In this document: piece by piece, positions 50,896-61,173 of the stretch | How positions within the stretch are numbered: position 1 is the first letter of the stretch | Layout: each line of letters opens with the position of its first letter | DNA from: Psychrobium sp051201665 | GTDB lineage: Bacteria > Pseudomonadota > Gammaproteobacteria > Enterobacterales > Psychrobiaceae | Length of the DNA stretch: 64,000 bases | Assembly (NCBI RefSeq): GCF_051201665.1 | Contig: NZ_CP179210.1 | Span: 3,658,001-3,722,000 of the forward strand | Reading direction: 5' to 3' | The notes under the pieces: model-generated | What the model saw: only the letters and a program-made list of their open reading frames with translations | Database searches by the model: none | Told to the model about the DNA's origin: nothing | Position numbers and translations under genes: made by a program

Positions 50896-52554
50896 TCAAA
50901 ATATTTGCTGATAATGCAATTGCCGATGGCAATTAGGGTGCAACAACACTAAATTACTCATGTCATCACTGCCACCTTTCACCCTTTCCACGATATGATG
51001 AATATTCCATCCCGTTTCTTTGGTTATTTTGTGACGGCAAATCGCACAGCACTTCTGCTGTCTGAGCCAAAGCCTAAGCACTTTCTGTTTACCTAACATT
51101 GAATCTCTCCAAGTTCGCTCAAGGCGCTTTTCGAAGTATTCTTCAAATGCTAAATCATACGGATTAGCTTCTGCTTTCAATTTAGTGTGCCGCTTTATCA
51201 CAGTATCGTTGGTGTATATCAGCCTCTTGTCAAAACCGTTAGCTGTTATCCCTGAAAACGTCCAGTTTCGCTTGCCCACTGATTTAAAGTATTTAGCTTT
51301 AATCCAGCGTTTGTGACGATTGTTATGTCGCCGTCGGCACCACTGCCATAGAAGTTTCCAAATTCGATAATCCACATAATTAAAGATCTCCTTCGCCACA
51401 ATGTGGCGATGGTAGTTAGCCCAACCTCTGAGGATTGGATTTAACTGACTAATCAACAAATCTGCCCTCATAGTCTTGTTATATTTAATTATTTTTCGAA
51501 CTTTCCCAAGTAAACTCTTAACGCTTTTACGACTAGGCTTAATTAACATCTTGCCATTGTATTTACGTAAGTTTTGCCCAAGAAAATCAAATCCATCATC
51601 AATATGCGTTATTACCGTTTTCTCTGGTGATAACGTAAGCCCTCGTTCAGCCATAAAAGCTTCAACAATAGGCTTAACTTCATTTTCTAGTATCTCTTTC
51701 GATATACCCGTGATAATGAAGTCATCAGCGTACCTCACATAATTGACCTTAGACTTGTAAGCGGCTTTTGTGTTCTTCTTCCCAAAATGAGAAAACAACA
51801 CATCTTCCAAGCCATCAAGCGCTAAATTAGCCAATACAGGTGAAATAATTCCACCTTGTGGTGTACCCGCATCTGTCGGATTTAACTTACCAAATTCAAC
51901 GAATCCTGCTTTTAGCCACTTTTTAAGTACTTGTTTATCTAACATTACATTAGCAAGTAACCAGTCGTGACTAATGTTATCGAAGCACCCTTTAATATCT
52001 CCCTCAAGCACCCACTCTGCCGAGCTTTTACGACTTAAATTGACAAAACATTGTTCTATCGCATCAGCCGTAGAGCGCATTGGTCGAAATCCATAGCTAT
52101 TGCGGTCAGCAATTGTTTCCGATACGGGTTCAAGAGCTAGCAGAAATAATGCCTGCATTGCCCTATCCAACATAGTCGGTATTCCTAGAGGTCGGCGTTT
52201 GCCGTTACTCTTGGGAATATATATCCGCCTCAGTGGCTTAGGTTTATACCCGTGCCGTTTTAACCGATATATAGCTAACCACTTGCTATCAGGTGTGCTC
52301 CATAACTCCCCATCAATCCCAGCAGTCCTTTTGCCTCGATTCTCAGTTACTCGTCTTACTGCTAAACACTTAGCCGCAAACGAGCGCACCAACATGCGTT
52401 GTAAAGCTTTAGCCTTACGCCACTGTTGTCGCTTAGTCGCCTTCGCGATCCGTACTTGTAGCCCTCTCACCTGACACTCAATTGAATACCAATCAATGGT
52501 ATGCCAACTATGTGCTGGATGGGAGAACGCAGGTACAACAAATGCCGTACTCAT
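50896..52554 (-). CDS. ltrA: Group II intron reverse transcriptase/maturase with HNH domain
   Basis: A 552-residue intron-encoded protein. RT blocks: RRIYIPKSNGKRRPLGIPTMLDRAMQ (RT1-2), EGDIKGCFDNISHDWLL (RT3), GTPQGGIISPVLANLAL (RT4) and YVRYADDFIITG (RT5, catalytic YADD). Domain X follows (NPILRGWANYHRHIVAKEIF). The C-terminus is an HNH endonuclease: CCAICRHKI, WNIHHIVERVKGGSDDMSNLVLLHPNCHRQLH. All catalytic residues are present, so the intron may be mobile by target-primed reverse transcription. The ATG at 52554 has AGGAG nearby. Confidence 0.96.
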   Translation of the reverse strand: MSTAFVVPAFSHPAHSWHTIDWYSIECQVRGLQVRIAKATKRQQWRKAKALQRMLVRSFAAKCLAVRRVTENRGKRTAGIDGELWSTPDSKWLAIYRLKRHGYKPKPLRRIYIPKSNGKRRPLGIPTMLDRAMQALFLLALEPVSETIADRNSYGFRPMRSTADAIEQCFVNLSRKSSAEWVLEGDIKGCFDNISHDWLLANVMLDKQVLKKWLKAGFVEFGKLNPTDAGTPQGGIISPVLANLALDGLEDVLFSHFGKKNTKAAYKSKVNYVRYADDFIITGISKEILENEVKPIVEAFMAERGLTLSPEKTVITHIDDGFDFLGQNLRKYNGKMLIKPSRKSVKSLLGKVRKIIKYNKTMRADLLISQLNPILRGWANYHRHIVAKEIFNYVDYRIWKLLWQWCRRRHNNRHKRWIKAKYFKSVGKRNWTFSGITANGFDKRLIYTNDTVIKRHTKLKAEANPYDLAFEEYFEKRLERTWRDSMLGKQKVLRLWLRQQKCCAICRHKITKETGWNIHHIVERVKGGSDDMSNLVLLHPNCHRQLHYQQIF

Positions 52555-53144
52555 CTTGCTTTTCTCCTATTAGTGATGAACCTAACAAAAGCAAGACGTA
52601 ACTATCCCCTGACGGGAAGAGTTATTCTTACCCTGTCAGGAGCAAATTAAACGACGGCTTTACACGTCTATTTCACGATTAAAGACCAGTTAGAAGTCAG
52701 CACTGTTTCCAGCTAATGCATTTCGCATCTATCTAAATCATTACAATCTAGCATTCGCTTTCTCTAACCTCCTTTACCCACTTACTCAACAGTTTGCTTT
52801 ACAGCTCCCCTGCTTAATCATTCAAATAACAAATAAATTAAGCGAATAATTGGGCTTACCGAGTTCCATTAAAGTTACATAAACAATTTAGGTTCTACCT
52901 GTCCACCGACGGCTAAATGACGACGTATTTCTAGATGTAAAAGAAATAACCAGCCGCGCACCTTTTGGTTTAAGCGTATCAACAACATTTCGCTTATTGC
53001 GGTTGACGGTGTTTATCAGTAGTTCACATACGTTAACCCTGTTGTTTAGCCTAGCCCTCAACTCATTTATTGTTAACTAGTTATATCCCCTCTCGTGAGA
53101 AGAATACGGCTGACGCCGAGGTACATTGTCAGGAAGCTTCGCAC

Positions 53145-53692
53145 AAAACCGTCACCAGTAATGCACTATCCCTAGACTACAACTTGTCGCAAAGTTGGTC
53201 TCACTACATATAAATGGATATGTCGAGACAATAACTCTAATGGCTTGCACCGGAAGATCACTCCAGTAGCCAAATAGACACCTTAAAAAAGGCATATCGC
53301 ATAAAGTAATTACGATTAAGTAAATAAGCCGCTAAGCCTATCAACTTTAGACAAACTACTTCATAGATTGGAAAGTACACTACAAAGGCACAAGGCCATA
53401 TTGAGGGCAGACAAAGGTCGCCCATTTTTTTCCCGATCGCATAACTGATCGACTAAAGCTTGTAGTTACTTTTACGTTTTGACGGCAGAAAAGAAATTTT
53501 CGCCGATTTTCTTTAACCAATTGTATACAAACACAATTGCGCGACATCTTCAGGCAGAAGATTCCGGCAATCGGTTTATGCATACCGATTACCGGTGTCG
53601 ACTACTAATTTTGCAGGAAGGGTGAACAGATAAGTAAGTACCTGCTTACGGTGTAGCCTGCTAGGTTAGTGACCTACACGACTCTCGCCGCA
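53145..53692. other. Intergenic region between intron and groEL
   Basis: About 550 bp of the intron's 5' flank and the 3' region of groEL. It includes a near-perfect palindrome CCGGCAATCGGT (53564-53575) with ACCGATTACCGG (53584-53595). The 67-codon minus-strand frame at 53380 has no family features. No clear T-tailed terminator for groEL was found. Confidence 0.45.
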
Positions 53693-55345
53693 CTACATCA
53701 TGCCACCCATACCGCCCATTCCACCCATTCCACCCATATCAGGCATTGCTGGTGCAGCGGCTGCATCTACTGGTGCGTCAGTAATCATCGCTTCAGTAGT
53801 AATCATTAAGCCAGCAACTGATGCAGCGAATTGTAGTGCGCTACGTGTTACTTTAGCTGGATCTAAGATACCCATTTCTAGCATGTCGCCGTAAGTGCTG
53901 TTTGCGGCATTGTAACCGTAGCTACCAGAACCGTTTTTAACTTCGTTACAAACAACTGATGACTCGTCACCTGAGTTGTAAGCGATTTGACGTAGTGGCG
54001 CTTCCATAGCACGCAATAATAATGCGATACCGTGGTCTTGCTCTTCGTTGTCGCCTTTAAGGCCAGCAATAGTTGCAGCAGCACGTACGAGTGCAACACC
54101 ACCACCAGCAACAACACCTTCTTCAACAGCGGCGCGTGTTGCGTGTAATGCATCGTCTACGCGGTCTTTCTTCTCTTTCATTGCAACTTCAGTGGCTGCG
54201 CCAACTTTGATTACTGCAACACCACCAGCTAGTTTAGCCATGCGCTCTTGTAGTTTTTCTTTGTCGTAGTCAGAAGTAGACTCTTCAACTTGTGCTTTGA
54301 TTTGGCTAACGCGAGCATTGATTGTCGCTTCTTCACCAACACCGTCGATAACAGTTGTGCTGTCTTTAGTGATGATAACGCGTTTTGCGCTACCTAAGTC
54401 TTCTAATGTTGCTTTCTCTAGCTCCATACCGATTTCTTCTGAAATCACAGTACCGCCAGTTAGAATTGCTAAGTCTTGTAGCATGGCTTTACGACGGTCG
54501 CCGAAACCAGGTGCTTTAACCGCAGCGACTTTCACAATACCGCGCATGTTGTTAACAACTAATGTTGCTAGCGCTTCGCCTTCAAGATCTTCAGCAACGA
54601 TTAGTAGTGGCTTGCCCGTTTTAGCAAGGCCTTCTAATACTGGTACTAGTTCGCGGATGTTTGATACTTTTTTGTCAACTAACAAGATGAATGGTGTTTC
54701 TAGTTCAACACTGCCATTTTCTTGATTGTTCACGAAATATGGTGATAGGTAACCACGGTCGAACTGCATGCCTTCAACAACGTCTAGTTCGTCTTCTAGT
54801 GATTGGCCTTCTTCTACTGTGATAACGCCTTCAGTGCCCACTTTAGCCATTGCTGTTGCAATGATTTCACCAACGCTTGTGTCAGAGTTTGCAGAGATTG
54901 TACCTACTTGCTCAATCGCTTTGTTGTCTGAACATTCTTGAGAAAGTTCTTTAAGTGCGTCAACAGCAGCAATAGTCGCTTTGTCGATACCGCGCTTAAG
55001 ATCCATCGGATTCATGCCAGCAGCAACTGATTTCATGCCTTCGCTGATGATAGCTTGTGCAAGTACGGTTGCTGTTGTTGTTCCGTCACCGGCTGCATCA
55101 TTTGCTTGTGAAGCTACTTCTTTCACAAGTTGTGCGCCCATGTTTTCGAATTTGTCTTCTAGTTCGATTTCTTTAGCAACCGATACACCGTCTTTTGTGA
55201 TGGTTGGTGCGCCAAAGCTTTTGTCGATGATTACGTTACGGCCTTTAGGGCCTAGGGTAACTTTTACTGCGTCTGCTAATACGTTTACGCCGTTTAACAT
55301 TTTTACACGTGCGTCTGTTGCAAATTTTACTTCTTTAGCTGCCAT
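53693..55345 (-). CDS. groL: Chaperonin GroEL (60 kDa)
   Basis: A 550-residue group I chaperonin. It has KFATDARVKMLNGVNVLADAVKVTLGPKGRNV at the start, the ATP-site DGTTTATVLA (about 87-96) with catalytic Asp, the apical domain with FDRGYLSPYFV, and the classical end with a GGM repeat tail (MPDMGGMGGMGGMGGMM). It forms the tetradecamer that folds proteins with GroES. It follows groES by 17 bp in one operon. Confidence 0.99.
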   Translation of the reverse strand: MAAKEVKFATDARVKMLNGVNVLADAVKVTLGPKGRNVIIDKSFGAPTITKDGVSVAKEIELEDKFENMGAQLVKEVASQANDAAGDGTTTATVLAQAIISEGMKSVAAGMNPMDLKRGIDKATIAAVDALKELSQECSDNKAIEQVGTISANSDTSVGEIIATAMAKVGTEGVITVEEGQSLEDELDVVEGMQFDRGYLSPYFVNNQENGSVELETPFILLVDKKVSNIRELVPVLEGLAKTGKPLLIVAEDLEGEALATLVVNNMRGIVKVAAVKAPGFGDRRKAMLQDLAILTGGTVISEEIGMELEKATLEDLGSAKRVIITKDSTTVIDGVGEEATINARVSQIKAQVEESTSDYDKEKLQERMAKLAGGVAVIKVGAATEVAMKEKKDRVDDALHATRAAVEEGVVAGGGVALVRAAATIAGLKGDNEEQDHGIALLLRAMEAPLRQIAYNSGDESSVVCNEVKNGSGSYGYNAANSTYGDMLEMGILDPAKVTRSALQFAASVAGLMITTEAMITDAPVDAAAAPAMPDMGGMGGMGGMGGMM

Positions 55346-55362
55346 GATAATTTCCTTTCTTC

Positions 55363-55656
55363 TTATGCTTCAACGATTGCTAGGATGTCTGACTCAGACA
55401 GGATTAATACTTCTTCACCGTCAATTTTTTCTTTTTCCGCACCGTAGCCTTCTTTGAAGATTACTGTGTCGCCAACGCTTACTGCTAATGGACGTACATT
55501 GCCATTTTCTAAAATACGACCTGTACCCACGGCAACAACTTCACCGCGCGTTGATTTTTCTGCTGCGCTGCCCATCAATACGATGCCGCCGCTTGATTTT
55601 GATTCTACTTCAGTGCGTTTGATGATTACGCGATCATGTAAAGGACGAATAGTCAT
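55363..55656 (-). CDS. groS: Co-chaperonin GroES (10 kDa)
   Basis: A 97-residue GroES: MTIRPLHDRVIIKRTEVESKSSGGIVL with the mobile loop (ESKSSGGIVL, residues about 18-27), then GEVVAVGTGRI and the DTVIFKEGYG dome strand. Caps GroEL. First gene of the operon, with a sigma-32-like promoter upstream. Confidence 0.99.
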   Translation of the reverse strand: MTIRPLHDRVIIKRTEVESKSSGGIVLMGSAAEKSTRGEVVAVGTGRILENGNVRPLAVSVGDTVIFKEGYGAEKEKIDGEEVLILSESDILAIVEA

Positions 55657-55727
55657 AGAAAATTTCCTTGAATTTAAATTTAATTGGGCATTGTACTACT
55701 TACGATAAAGTAGCTTTAATAAATTAG

Positions 55728-55756
55728 AAGTGGGGACAAAAATACTATTACCAAGG
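55728..55756 (-). promoter_or_regulatory. Candidate sigma-32 promoter of groESL
   Basis: On the minus strand CCTTGG (-35 like CTTGAA, 55751-55756) and CCCCACTT (-10 like CCCCATnT, 55728-55735) are separated by 15 bases, about 70-75 bp before groES. The -35 match is partial. No CIRCE element is present. Confidence 0.6.
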
Positions 55757-55842
55757 GGTAATTCTAACTTTTAATAAATTTAACTAGTGAATCTGTTATA
55801 ACTCGCTACAATTGGGACTTTGTAACTCATCTGAATGTCATT

Positions 55843-57174
55843 TTGAAACACGATTTACTCACATCACCAACCCGCCAAGTATTAACGTCCATGAGCATTC
55901 CAACGGGGCTGGGCATTTTGAGTATTTTGTTGTTTAACATCACCGATACTTTCTTTATTAGTTTGCTAGGGACAGATGCGTTAACGGCTATTAGTTTCAC
56001 CTTTCCACTAACCTTTATTATCTCAAGTATCATTATTGGTTTTGGCTCGGGTTTATCTGCCGCGCTGGCAAGGTTGATTGGCAAAGGCGAAACCGACAAC
56101 CTTAAGAGCTTTGTCATTAGCGCCTTGTTGTTAGGGCTAGTCACCATCGCAGTAATCACTACCTTGGGCTTTTGGGGCAGCGATCCACTGTTTAGGTTAC
56201 TCGGTGCACAAAACAAACTGTTGCCACTAATTCACGATTATCTCAATGTATGGCTATTCGCTATTGTGTTTTTAGTCATTCCCATGATGGGCAACAGCGC
56301 CTTGCGCGCCACAGGAAATGCTAAATATCCAAGTTACATCATGATGGGTGCAGGCGTGGTGAATGTCGTGCTCGATCCTATGTTGATCTTCGGCTTTGGC
56401 CCAATCGCACCAATGGGGATTCAAGGTGCGGCGGTGGCCACGTTAATTGCATGGGCGATGTCGTTGGTCGCATCCCTCATATTACTGCATAAAAGCCAGC
56501 TTATCGGTTGGGTAAGCTTAAGTGTTAGCGGCGTACTAAAAACATGGCGTACTGTGCTGCGCGTCGGCCAAGCCGCCGCCGTTTCACAGATGATTAATCC
56601 ACTATTTAACGCCATTGTGATGGGCATGTTAGCCAGCATCGACAGCAAAGCAGTAGCCGCTTATGGCGTAGGTATTCGTATTGAATCGGTGATGCTAATT
56701 GGCGTAATAGCGCTAGCATCATCATTGATGCCGTTTTTGGCGCAAAACATGGGTGCAGGCCAAACTGAACGTGCCAAAAGCGCCTTGTTAGGCAGCGCTA
56801 AGTTTTCTATCATCAGTCAGTTTGTTCTATACGTTATTATCGCCCTACTCGCCCGCCCACTAGCCGGTTTGTTTAGTGACGATGCAGCCGTAATCGATTA
56901 CGTCGTCATATACCTCTACCTAGTACCATTCGCTTATGGCGCATTAGGCATGGTAATTGTGGTGGCGAATGCGTTAAACGCCTACAACCGCCCCGGTGCG
57001 TCTTTGTTAGTCAATGTTGCTCGCTTGTTCTTGATCATGTTACCGATGGTATGGCTAGGTAAAGAGCTTTTAAGTACCACCGGCGTATTCGCCGCTATCG
57101 CCATCGCCAACATATTAATGGGGGGTGCGTGTTATATTTTGGCAACGAGGATTACAGAAGGTAAGAGTAGTTAG
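55843..57174 (+). CDS. MATE family efflux transporter
   Basis: A 443-residue membrane protein with about twelve hydrophobic segments in two similar halves, beginning MSIPTGLGILSILLFNITDTFFISLLGTDALTAISF (the usual MATE helix 1-2). GFGSGLSAALARLIGKGE is the conserved loop. It exchanges cationic compounds for Na+ or H+. The start is TTG 55843 (no in-frame ATG upstream); ATG at 55891 would cut into helix 1. Divergent from groES. Substrate unknown. Confidence 0.9.
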   Translation: MKHDLLTSPTRQVLTSMSIPTGLGILSILLFNITDTFFISLLGTDALTAISFTFPLTFIISSIIIGFGSGLSAALARLIGKGETDNLKSFVISALLLGLVTIAVITTLGFWGSDPLFRLLGAQNKLLPLIHDYLNVWLFAIVFLVIPMMGNSALRATGNAKYPSYIMMGAGVVNVVLDPMLIFGFGPIAPMGIQGAAVATLIAWAMSLVASLILLHKSQLIGWVSLSVSGVLKTWRTVLRVGQAAAVSQMINPLFNAIVMGMLASIDSKAVAAYGVGIRIESVMLIGVIALASSLMPFLAQNMGAGQTERAKSALLGSAKFSIISQFVLYVIIALLARPLAGLFSDDAAVIDYVVIYLYLVPFAYGALGMVIVVANALNAYNRPGASLLVNVARLFLIMLPMVWLGKELLSTTGVFAAIAIANILMGGACYILATRITEGKSS

Positions 57175-57745
57175 TTTTCTTGTCTTCAAAGTCGCTAACT
57201 CATTAGCGGCTGAACGACTCACCGCGCGTGGTACATTCCCGTTAATTATCGCTTTAAATAACCGATTGCGCGGAGTAAAAATCAGGGATGATTTTTATTC
57301 ATACAGTCCCTGTATTCACCTCTTCGAGGCCAGCTTCGCTGTTAGAATTTGTTCCAGACAAATTTTTAAATATTTGCCGCAGGCGACTGCATGGAAGCAG
57401 GAGATAGAGCAACGCAGGAGCAGTTGCCGAGATGCGGATCAAATATGTCTCCGATAGAGCAATTGGTTCTTTAAAATCAGCGATAATTTCGGGTCGCCTT
57501 TTTTTGGTTACTTTTTTGTAAATCTCGTCCTGAGATTTATCGCTTCGAGACCTGCTTCGCAGTCCTAGAATATTCCGGATATTCTAGTGGCGACGCACAA
57601 ATTTATCGGGAATCAATTTGAATTGCCGCAGGCAATCCGAAGGGTGAAATACAAGGATGTATTTCATTAACAAAAGTGACTGGTAGCGATAGAAGAAGTT
57701 AAAAGGGCGATAAAGCTAATAAGCAAATCATAAAACACCTCGAAA
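57175..57745. repeat. Intergenic region with palindromic repeat debris
   Basis: About 570 bp without a credible gene. It contains palindromes such as TAGAATATTCCGGATATTCTA (57567-57587) and GAAATACA-agga-TGTATTTC (57647-57666), and stretches like GCAACGCAGGAGCAGTTGCCGAG that recur in variant form at 23409 and 35379. The sequence looks like several decayed short repeated elements rather than one gene. Confidence 0.55.
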
Positions 57746-60700
57746 TCAAACGGCACTCTCACTCAACTTCAAGTCGCTACTAACCCGTAAATACTTGCTA
57801 ATATCTACCTCATCCACCTGCGCCGCATGCATAAATTTCTTCGCATATTCCTTGTAAATACCGCTAGTCAGCAACAACTCAAACACATCAATATCCACGT
57901 GTTCATCTAATGCCATCTTGTACAAGATATCGATGGCGACGCTCACAGGTTTGGCTTTCTTATACGGTCTATCTGCCGCCGTTAACGCTTCGAATATATC
58001 GGCGATAACTAACACACGCTCTGGCATTGATAAATCATCGGCGCTGAGTTTTCGTGGGTATCCTGTACCTTTTAGTGTTTCGTGATGCGTCGAAGCATAG
58101 CGCGAAACGCGTGATAGCTCCGGCGGTAGTGGCAAGGCTTCAAGCATCTTAATGGTACTGATTACGTGTTCGTTGATGATGTATCGGTCTTCTGCCGTTA
58201 AGGTGCCGCGGCCAATTGACAGGTTATACACCTCGCCTTGGTTACTGACGTATTGCGGCACTTCCATCTTGATTTCAAATTCAGGTGGGAACTCCACTGG
58301 TTTAACGCGGTATTCGATATGCTCACGTTTGTCTGCTAGCAACGATTCCGTCACTGGTAAAGGTTTGTCACTCATGTCTAATTTACTTTCTTCGACGGGC
58401 GATAGGCCAAGACGATTATCAAAGTAGCGTTGCCATGTTATTTCTTTAAGGCTATTAAGACGCTTAATGTGTGCATCATCCATGAACTCACCGCCTACAT
58501 TGGCTTGTGCGACAAAATCAAAATCTTCACGTAGTTGTTTTCGATTATTGTTGAGTGCTTGTTTCAATTGCTCTTGGCGCTCTGGTGTTTTAGCGACTTG
58601 TTTAAGATATTCAATTTCGGTATCACGCCACAACACTTCAAAACGCATGCGAATTTCGTGGATACGGTTATAAATCACCTCTAACTTGGTGCCTTTGTCC
58701 ACGATATGCACGGGTGTGGTTATTTTTCCGCAATCGTGAAGCCAAGCGGCAATAGTGAATTCGCGGATCTCATCGTCATTTTTGAATTCGAAATCAGCAA
58801 ACACGCCGTCTTTTGATTCGCTAGCTGCTTGAGCCAGTTGTAGGCCAAGCTCCGGCACGCGCTCACAATGACCGCCCGTATAGTGTGACTTATCATCAAT
58901 GGCCTGCGAGATAATCTTAATAAAGGAGTCTAGTAAGTTTTGCTGGTCCTTTTCATGTTGCTCGATTGAACTTGCCATATCAATCATCGACAACGACAGC
59001 TGCTCTAACTCAATGATGCTGCTTGGCGTATATTCAACTTCACTAAATTGTCGTTGCTTTATTTTTTCGTTTTGACGTGAAAGCTGGCGAATCGGCGCCA
59101 CGATAGGCGACACAAAAGCGCCGGCAAGCAATAACATCAACAATAAACAAAGTGCGGTAATAATGATTGACCATTTTATTTCAAGCAGGCTTTCACCAAG
59201 CACCTCATTCACTGGTATAATCACCGAGAATGTATCGTTGCTGCCGGTCATCGGCTTAATGTAAATAAAGTAAGATTTACCGTCGATATCAATCATGTTC
59301 ATTTTATGATGGTATTCAGACTCCCGCGCTAAGGTAATTAATTGATAGTAAGGTACAAAACCATTGGAACTCGCACCTGCTTTTTTCTGTTCACTCACAC
59401 CCCATTTCTTATCCAGATTCAGCTTAAGTTGCGGCGTAATCTGGCCAAGACCTAAATTAATAATCTCAACCAACTGCGGATCTTTTGCCACAACATGAAG
59501 CGTGCTCGGCACAGTCATTTCTCCAAAATCTAGCGCAGGGTGAAACGTAATGCCTTCAATGAAAAACTGCTGCGCTGTGTGTTGCAAAATCAATTGACTA
59601 TCAATACCCGCAAACGCCCTGCCTTGTCGCACTTCTTCAATAACATCTTTTAGCAGCGGTACTTCTTTGAGCGTAATTTGTGGGTAGTTTTTACGTAAAA
59701 TATTGCTAAATGACCAACCATGAGTGATGGCTACAGTTTTTCCAAATAGCTGATTAATTGACGATATTTCGGCGACGTTCGGCGCAGTTACGACAGAAAA
59801 TGGCATATCCGTAATGGTATTTGATAAATGTCCAAGCGCTTTGTTTTCTTCATTATCATAAACCGCAGGCAATGCATCTAGTTTACCACTGCCGTACATG
59901 CTTATTAATTCTGGCCATGTGTGACCATTAACAAACTCAAAGTCTATTCCTGTGGTGGCCGCCACAATATTAAGCACATCGATTGCATACCCTTGCGGCT
60001 TGCCCGCAATGGAGAAGTCGATTGGAGACCAATCCGTTGAGTTTGAAACCTTCACTGGACCATGCGCGGTTAAATAGGCTCGTTGAGCATCGTTTAACTC
60101 AACAGGGGCCACTTGAGACAATGACGCTTGAAGCTCGCTCTTTTGATTACTGGCAATGATTTCGCCCGTTTCTTGATAAAGGAAAATCTCCCCTTCATCG
60201 CTAAGTTTTTGTTTCTTTAGATAGGTAGATAGCGAAGAAAGTGCAATATCGATGGCGACAACATTATTAGAGTTAGGAATAACCGTGGAATATGTTTGAC
60301 CCGGTGACTGTAAACTTTTAAATAAATAGGGCGATGTTTTATGCACATCACCGTTAAGAGCATTTGAATACCATGGCCTTGTTCGCACATCATACTCACT
60401 CATTTCTACATGGCTAACCCGTAGCTGAAATGCTGCATCATAATAGGCCGTTGTTCGAAGACGTTGTCCGTGTTGTTCGTTAACATTCACAACCAACCAG
60501 CGATCACTAGGCGCCGCATTAAGGTTACGGCGTACATCATTACTTAATGCTAGATTGATGACTTGATAAAGATCGCCGTTCTCAAAGCCAATAATGGCAG
60601 AATAAAAACTCGATGAACTTTGTAATACTTGGGCAAAAATTTGCTGCGTAACATCACCAAGTTCATTGTTTTGAACAAGACTTGGGATCTGCGCCAACGA

Positions 60701-60928
60701 GCGAGTAGATTGAGTTGCTTGAGTGTCTATACGTTGAAGATAATCTGCTGTTTGAGAAGCCGTTGTGTCGTAATAATTAAAAGCCGACTCCGTGGCCATC
60801 TTTTTACTAAAGTAATATTGCAGCCCCAAAGCGATACCCACAATCAGCACATTGGTTAAGATAAACACACTTAACACGGCCAATCGAATGGTGAATTTAT
60901 ACTGAAAATTTTTGATCGTTAGAGACAT
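57746..60928 (-). CDS. Cache-SBP3-HAMP-HD-GYP transmembrane signalling protein
   Basis: A 1060-residue protein. A membrane helix (about 15-38) leads to a periplasmic Cache-like domain (about 45-270, with RPWYSNAL), then a second sensor of the SBP_bac_3 type (about 290-520, DAQRAYLTAHGPVKVSNSTDWSPIDF, GYAIDVLN). A second helix (about 600-625) and a HAMP-like segment follow. The output domain (about 690-1035) is HD-GYP: WLHDCGKI (HD), a large insertion, HHETLKGTGYP (H-H...GYP variant) and RVLVIADIFEALTAADRPYKK. HD-GYP hydrolyses c-di-GMP. It likely senses an amino-acid-like ligand. Start ATG is supported by the first helix. Confidence 0.9.
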   Translation of the reverse strand: MSLTIKNFQYKFTIRLAVLSVFILTNVLIVGIALGLQYYFSKKMATESAFNYYDTTASQTADYLQRIDTQATQSTRSLAQIPSLVQNNELGDVTQQIFAQVLQSSSSFYSAIIGFENGDLYQVINLALSNDVRRNLNAAPSDRWLVVNVNEQHGQRLRTTAYYDAAFQLRVSHVEMSEYDVRTRPWYSNALNGDVHKTSPYLFKSLQSPGQTYSTVIPNSNNVVAIDIALSSLSTYLKKQKLSDEGEIFLYQETGEIIASNQKSELQASLSQVAPVELNDAQRAYLTAHGPVKVSNSTDWSPIDFSIAGKPQGYAIDVLNIVAATTGIDFEFVNGHTWPELISMYGSGKLDALPAVYDNEENKALGHLSNTITDMPFSVVTAPNVAEISSINQLFGKTVAITHGWSFSNILRKNYPQITLKEVPLLKDVIEEVRQGRAFAGIDSQLILQHTAQQFFIEGITFHPALDFGEMTVPSTLHVVAKDPQLVEIINLGLGQITPQLKLNLDKKWGVSEQKKAGASSNGFVPYYQLITLARESEYHHKMNMIDIDGKSYFIYIKPMTGSNDTFSVIIPVNEVLGESLLEIKWSIIITALCLLLMLLLAGAFVSPIVAPIRQLSRQNEKIKQRQFSEVEYTPSSIIELEQLSLSMIDMASSIEQHEKDQQNLLDSFIKIISQAIDDKSHYTGGHCERVPELGLQLAQAASESKDGVFADFEFKNDDEIREFTIAAWLHDCGKITTPVHIVDKGTKLEVIYNRIHEIRMRFEVLWRDTEIEYLKQVAKTPERQEQLKQALNNNRKQLREDFDFVAQANVGGEFMDDAHIKRLNSLKEITWQRYFDNRLGLSPVEESKLDMSDKPLPVTESLLADKREHIEYRVKPVEFPPEFEIKMEVPQYVSNQGEVYNLSIGRGTLTAEDRYIINEHVISTIKMLEALPLPPELSRVSRYASTHHETLKGTGYPRKLSADDLSMPERVLVIADIFEALTAADRPYKKAKPVSVAIDILYKMALDEHVDIDVFELLLTSGIYKEYAKKFMHAAQVDEVDISKYLRVSSDLKLSESAV

Positions 60929-61173
60929 CAGACATCCTTTCTTCAGCTAGTATCGAGGCTTTAGTCCTCTCTAACCAAACTTGACTACTTAAGGTTCCAT
61001 ATTGGTACTTACGTAGTATCTTCTGAATGTTGACTATAAATCAAGCTGTTTCATGTTTTAAATTGATTGATATCAGGAGATCATTCATCGTGTTCAGGAG
61101 AGGTTAATCATTAAAACTTCACATTAGCTAGCTTAAAATTACAGTAAATTAAGCGTTTATAAGGATATAAAAA

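Larger units (their letters stand above)
50377..53144 (-). mobile_element. Group II intron with RT-maturase-HNH protein
   Basis: On the minus strand the intron would start at GTGCGAAGC (53144), 590 bp before the ORF, and end in ACCCGAC at 50377. Domain V is the 34-nt segment 50418-50451 with the catalytic AGC-type triad replaced as GAGCCGTATGCGGGG...GGTTC, and domain VI follows with GGGACAACC/GGTTGTTCC. The 5' part contains GGAACTCGGTAAGCCC, usual in domain I of such introns. The ORF sits in domain IV. The 5' border is less certain; GTGCGCGG at 52961 is an alternative. About 2.77 kb. Confidence 0.88.

Noticed and set aside
52945..52961. GTGCG at 52961 as the 5' end of the group II intron
   Set aside because: It would leave only about 400 nt for domains I-III; GTGCGAAGC at 53144 gives about 590 nt and keeps domain I-like motifs inside.
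53380..53583. 67-codon frame left of groEL
   Set aside because: No homology pattern, overlaps a palindrome and lies in decayed intron-flank sequence.
53700..55457. Several long plus-strand frames opposite groEL/groES
   Set aside because: Antisense shadows caused by codon bias of the chaperonin genes; no ribosome sites.
57125..57457. 110-codon frame overlapping the end of the MATE gene
   Set aside because: Overlaps a certain gene and runs into repeat debris; composition not protein-like.
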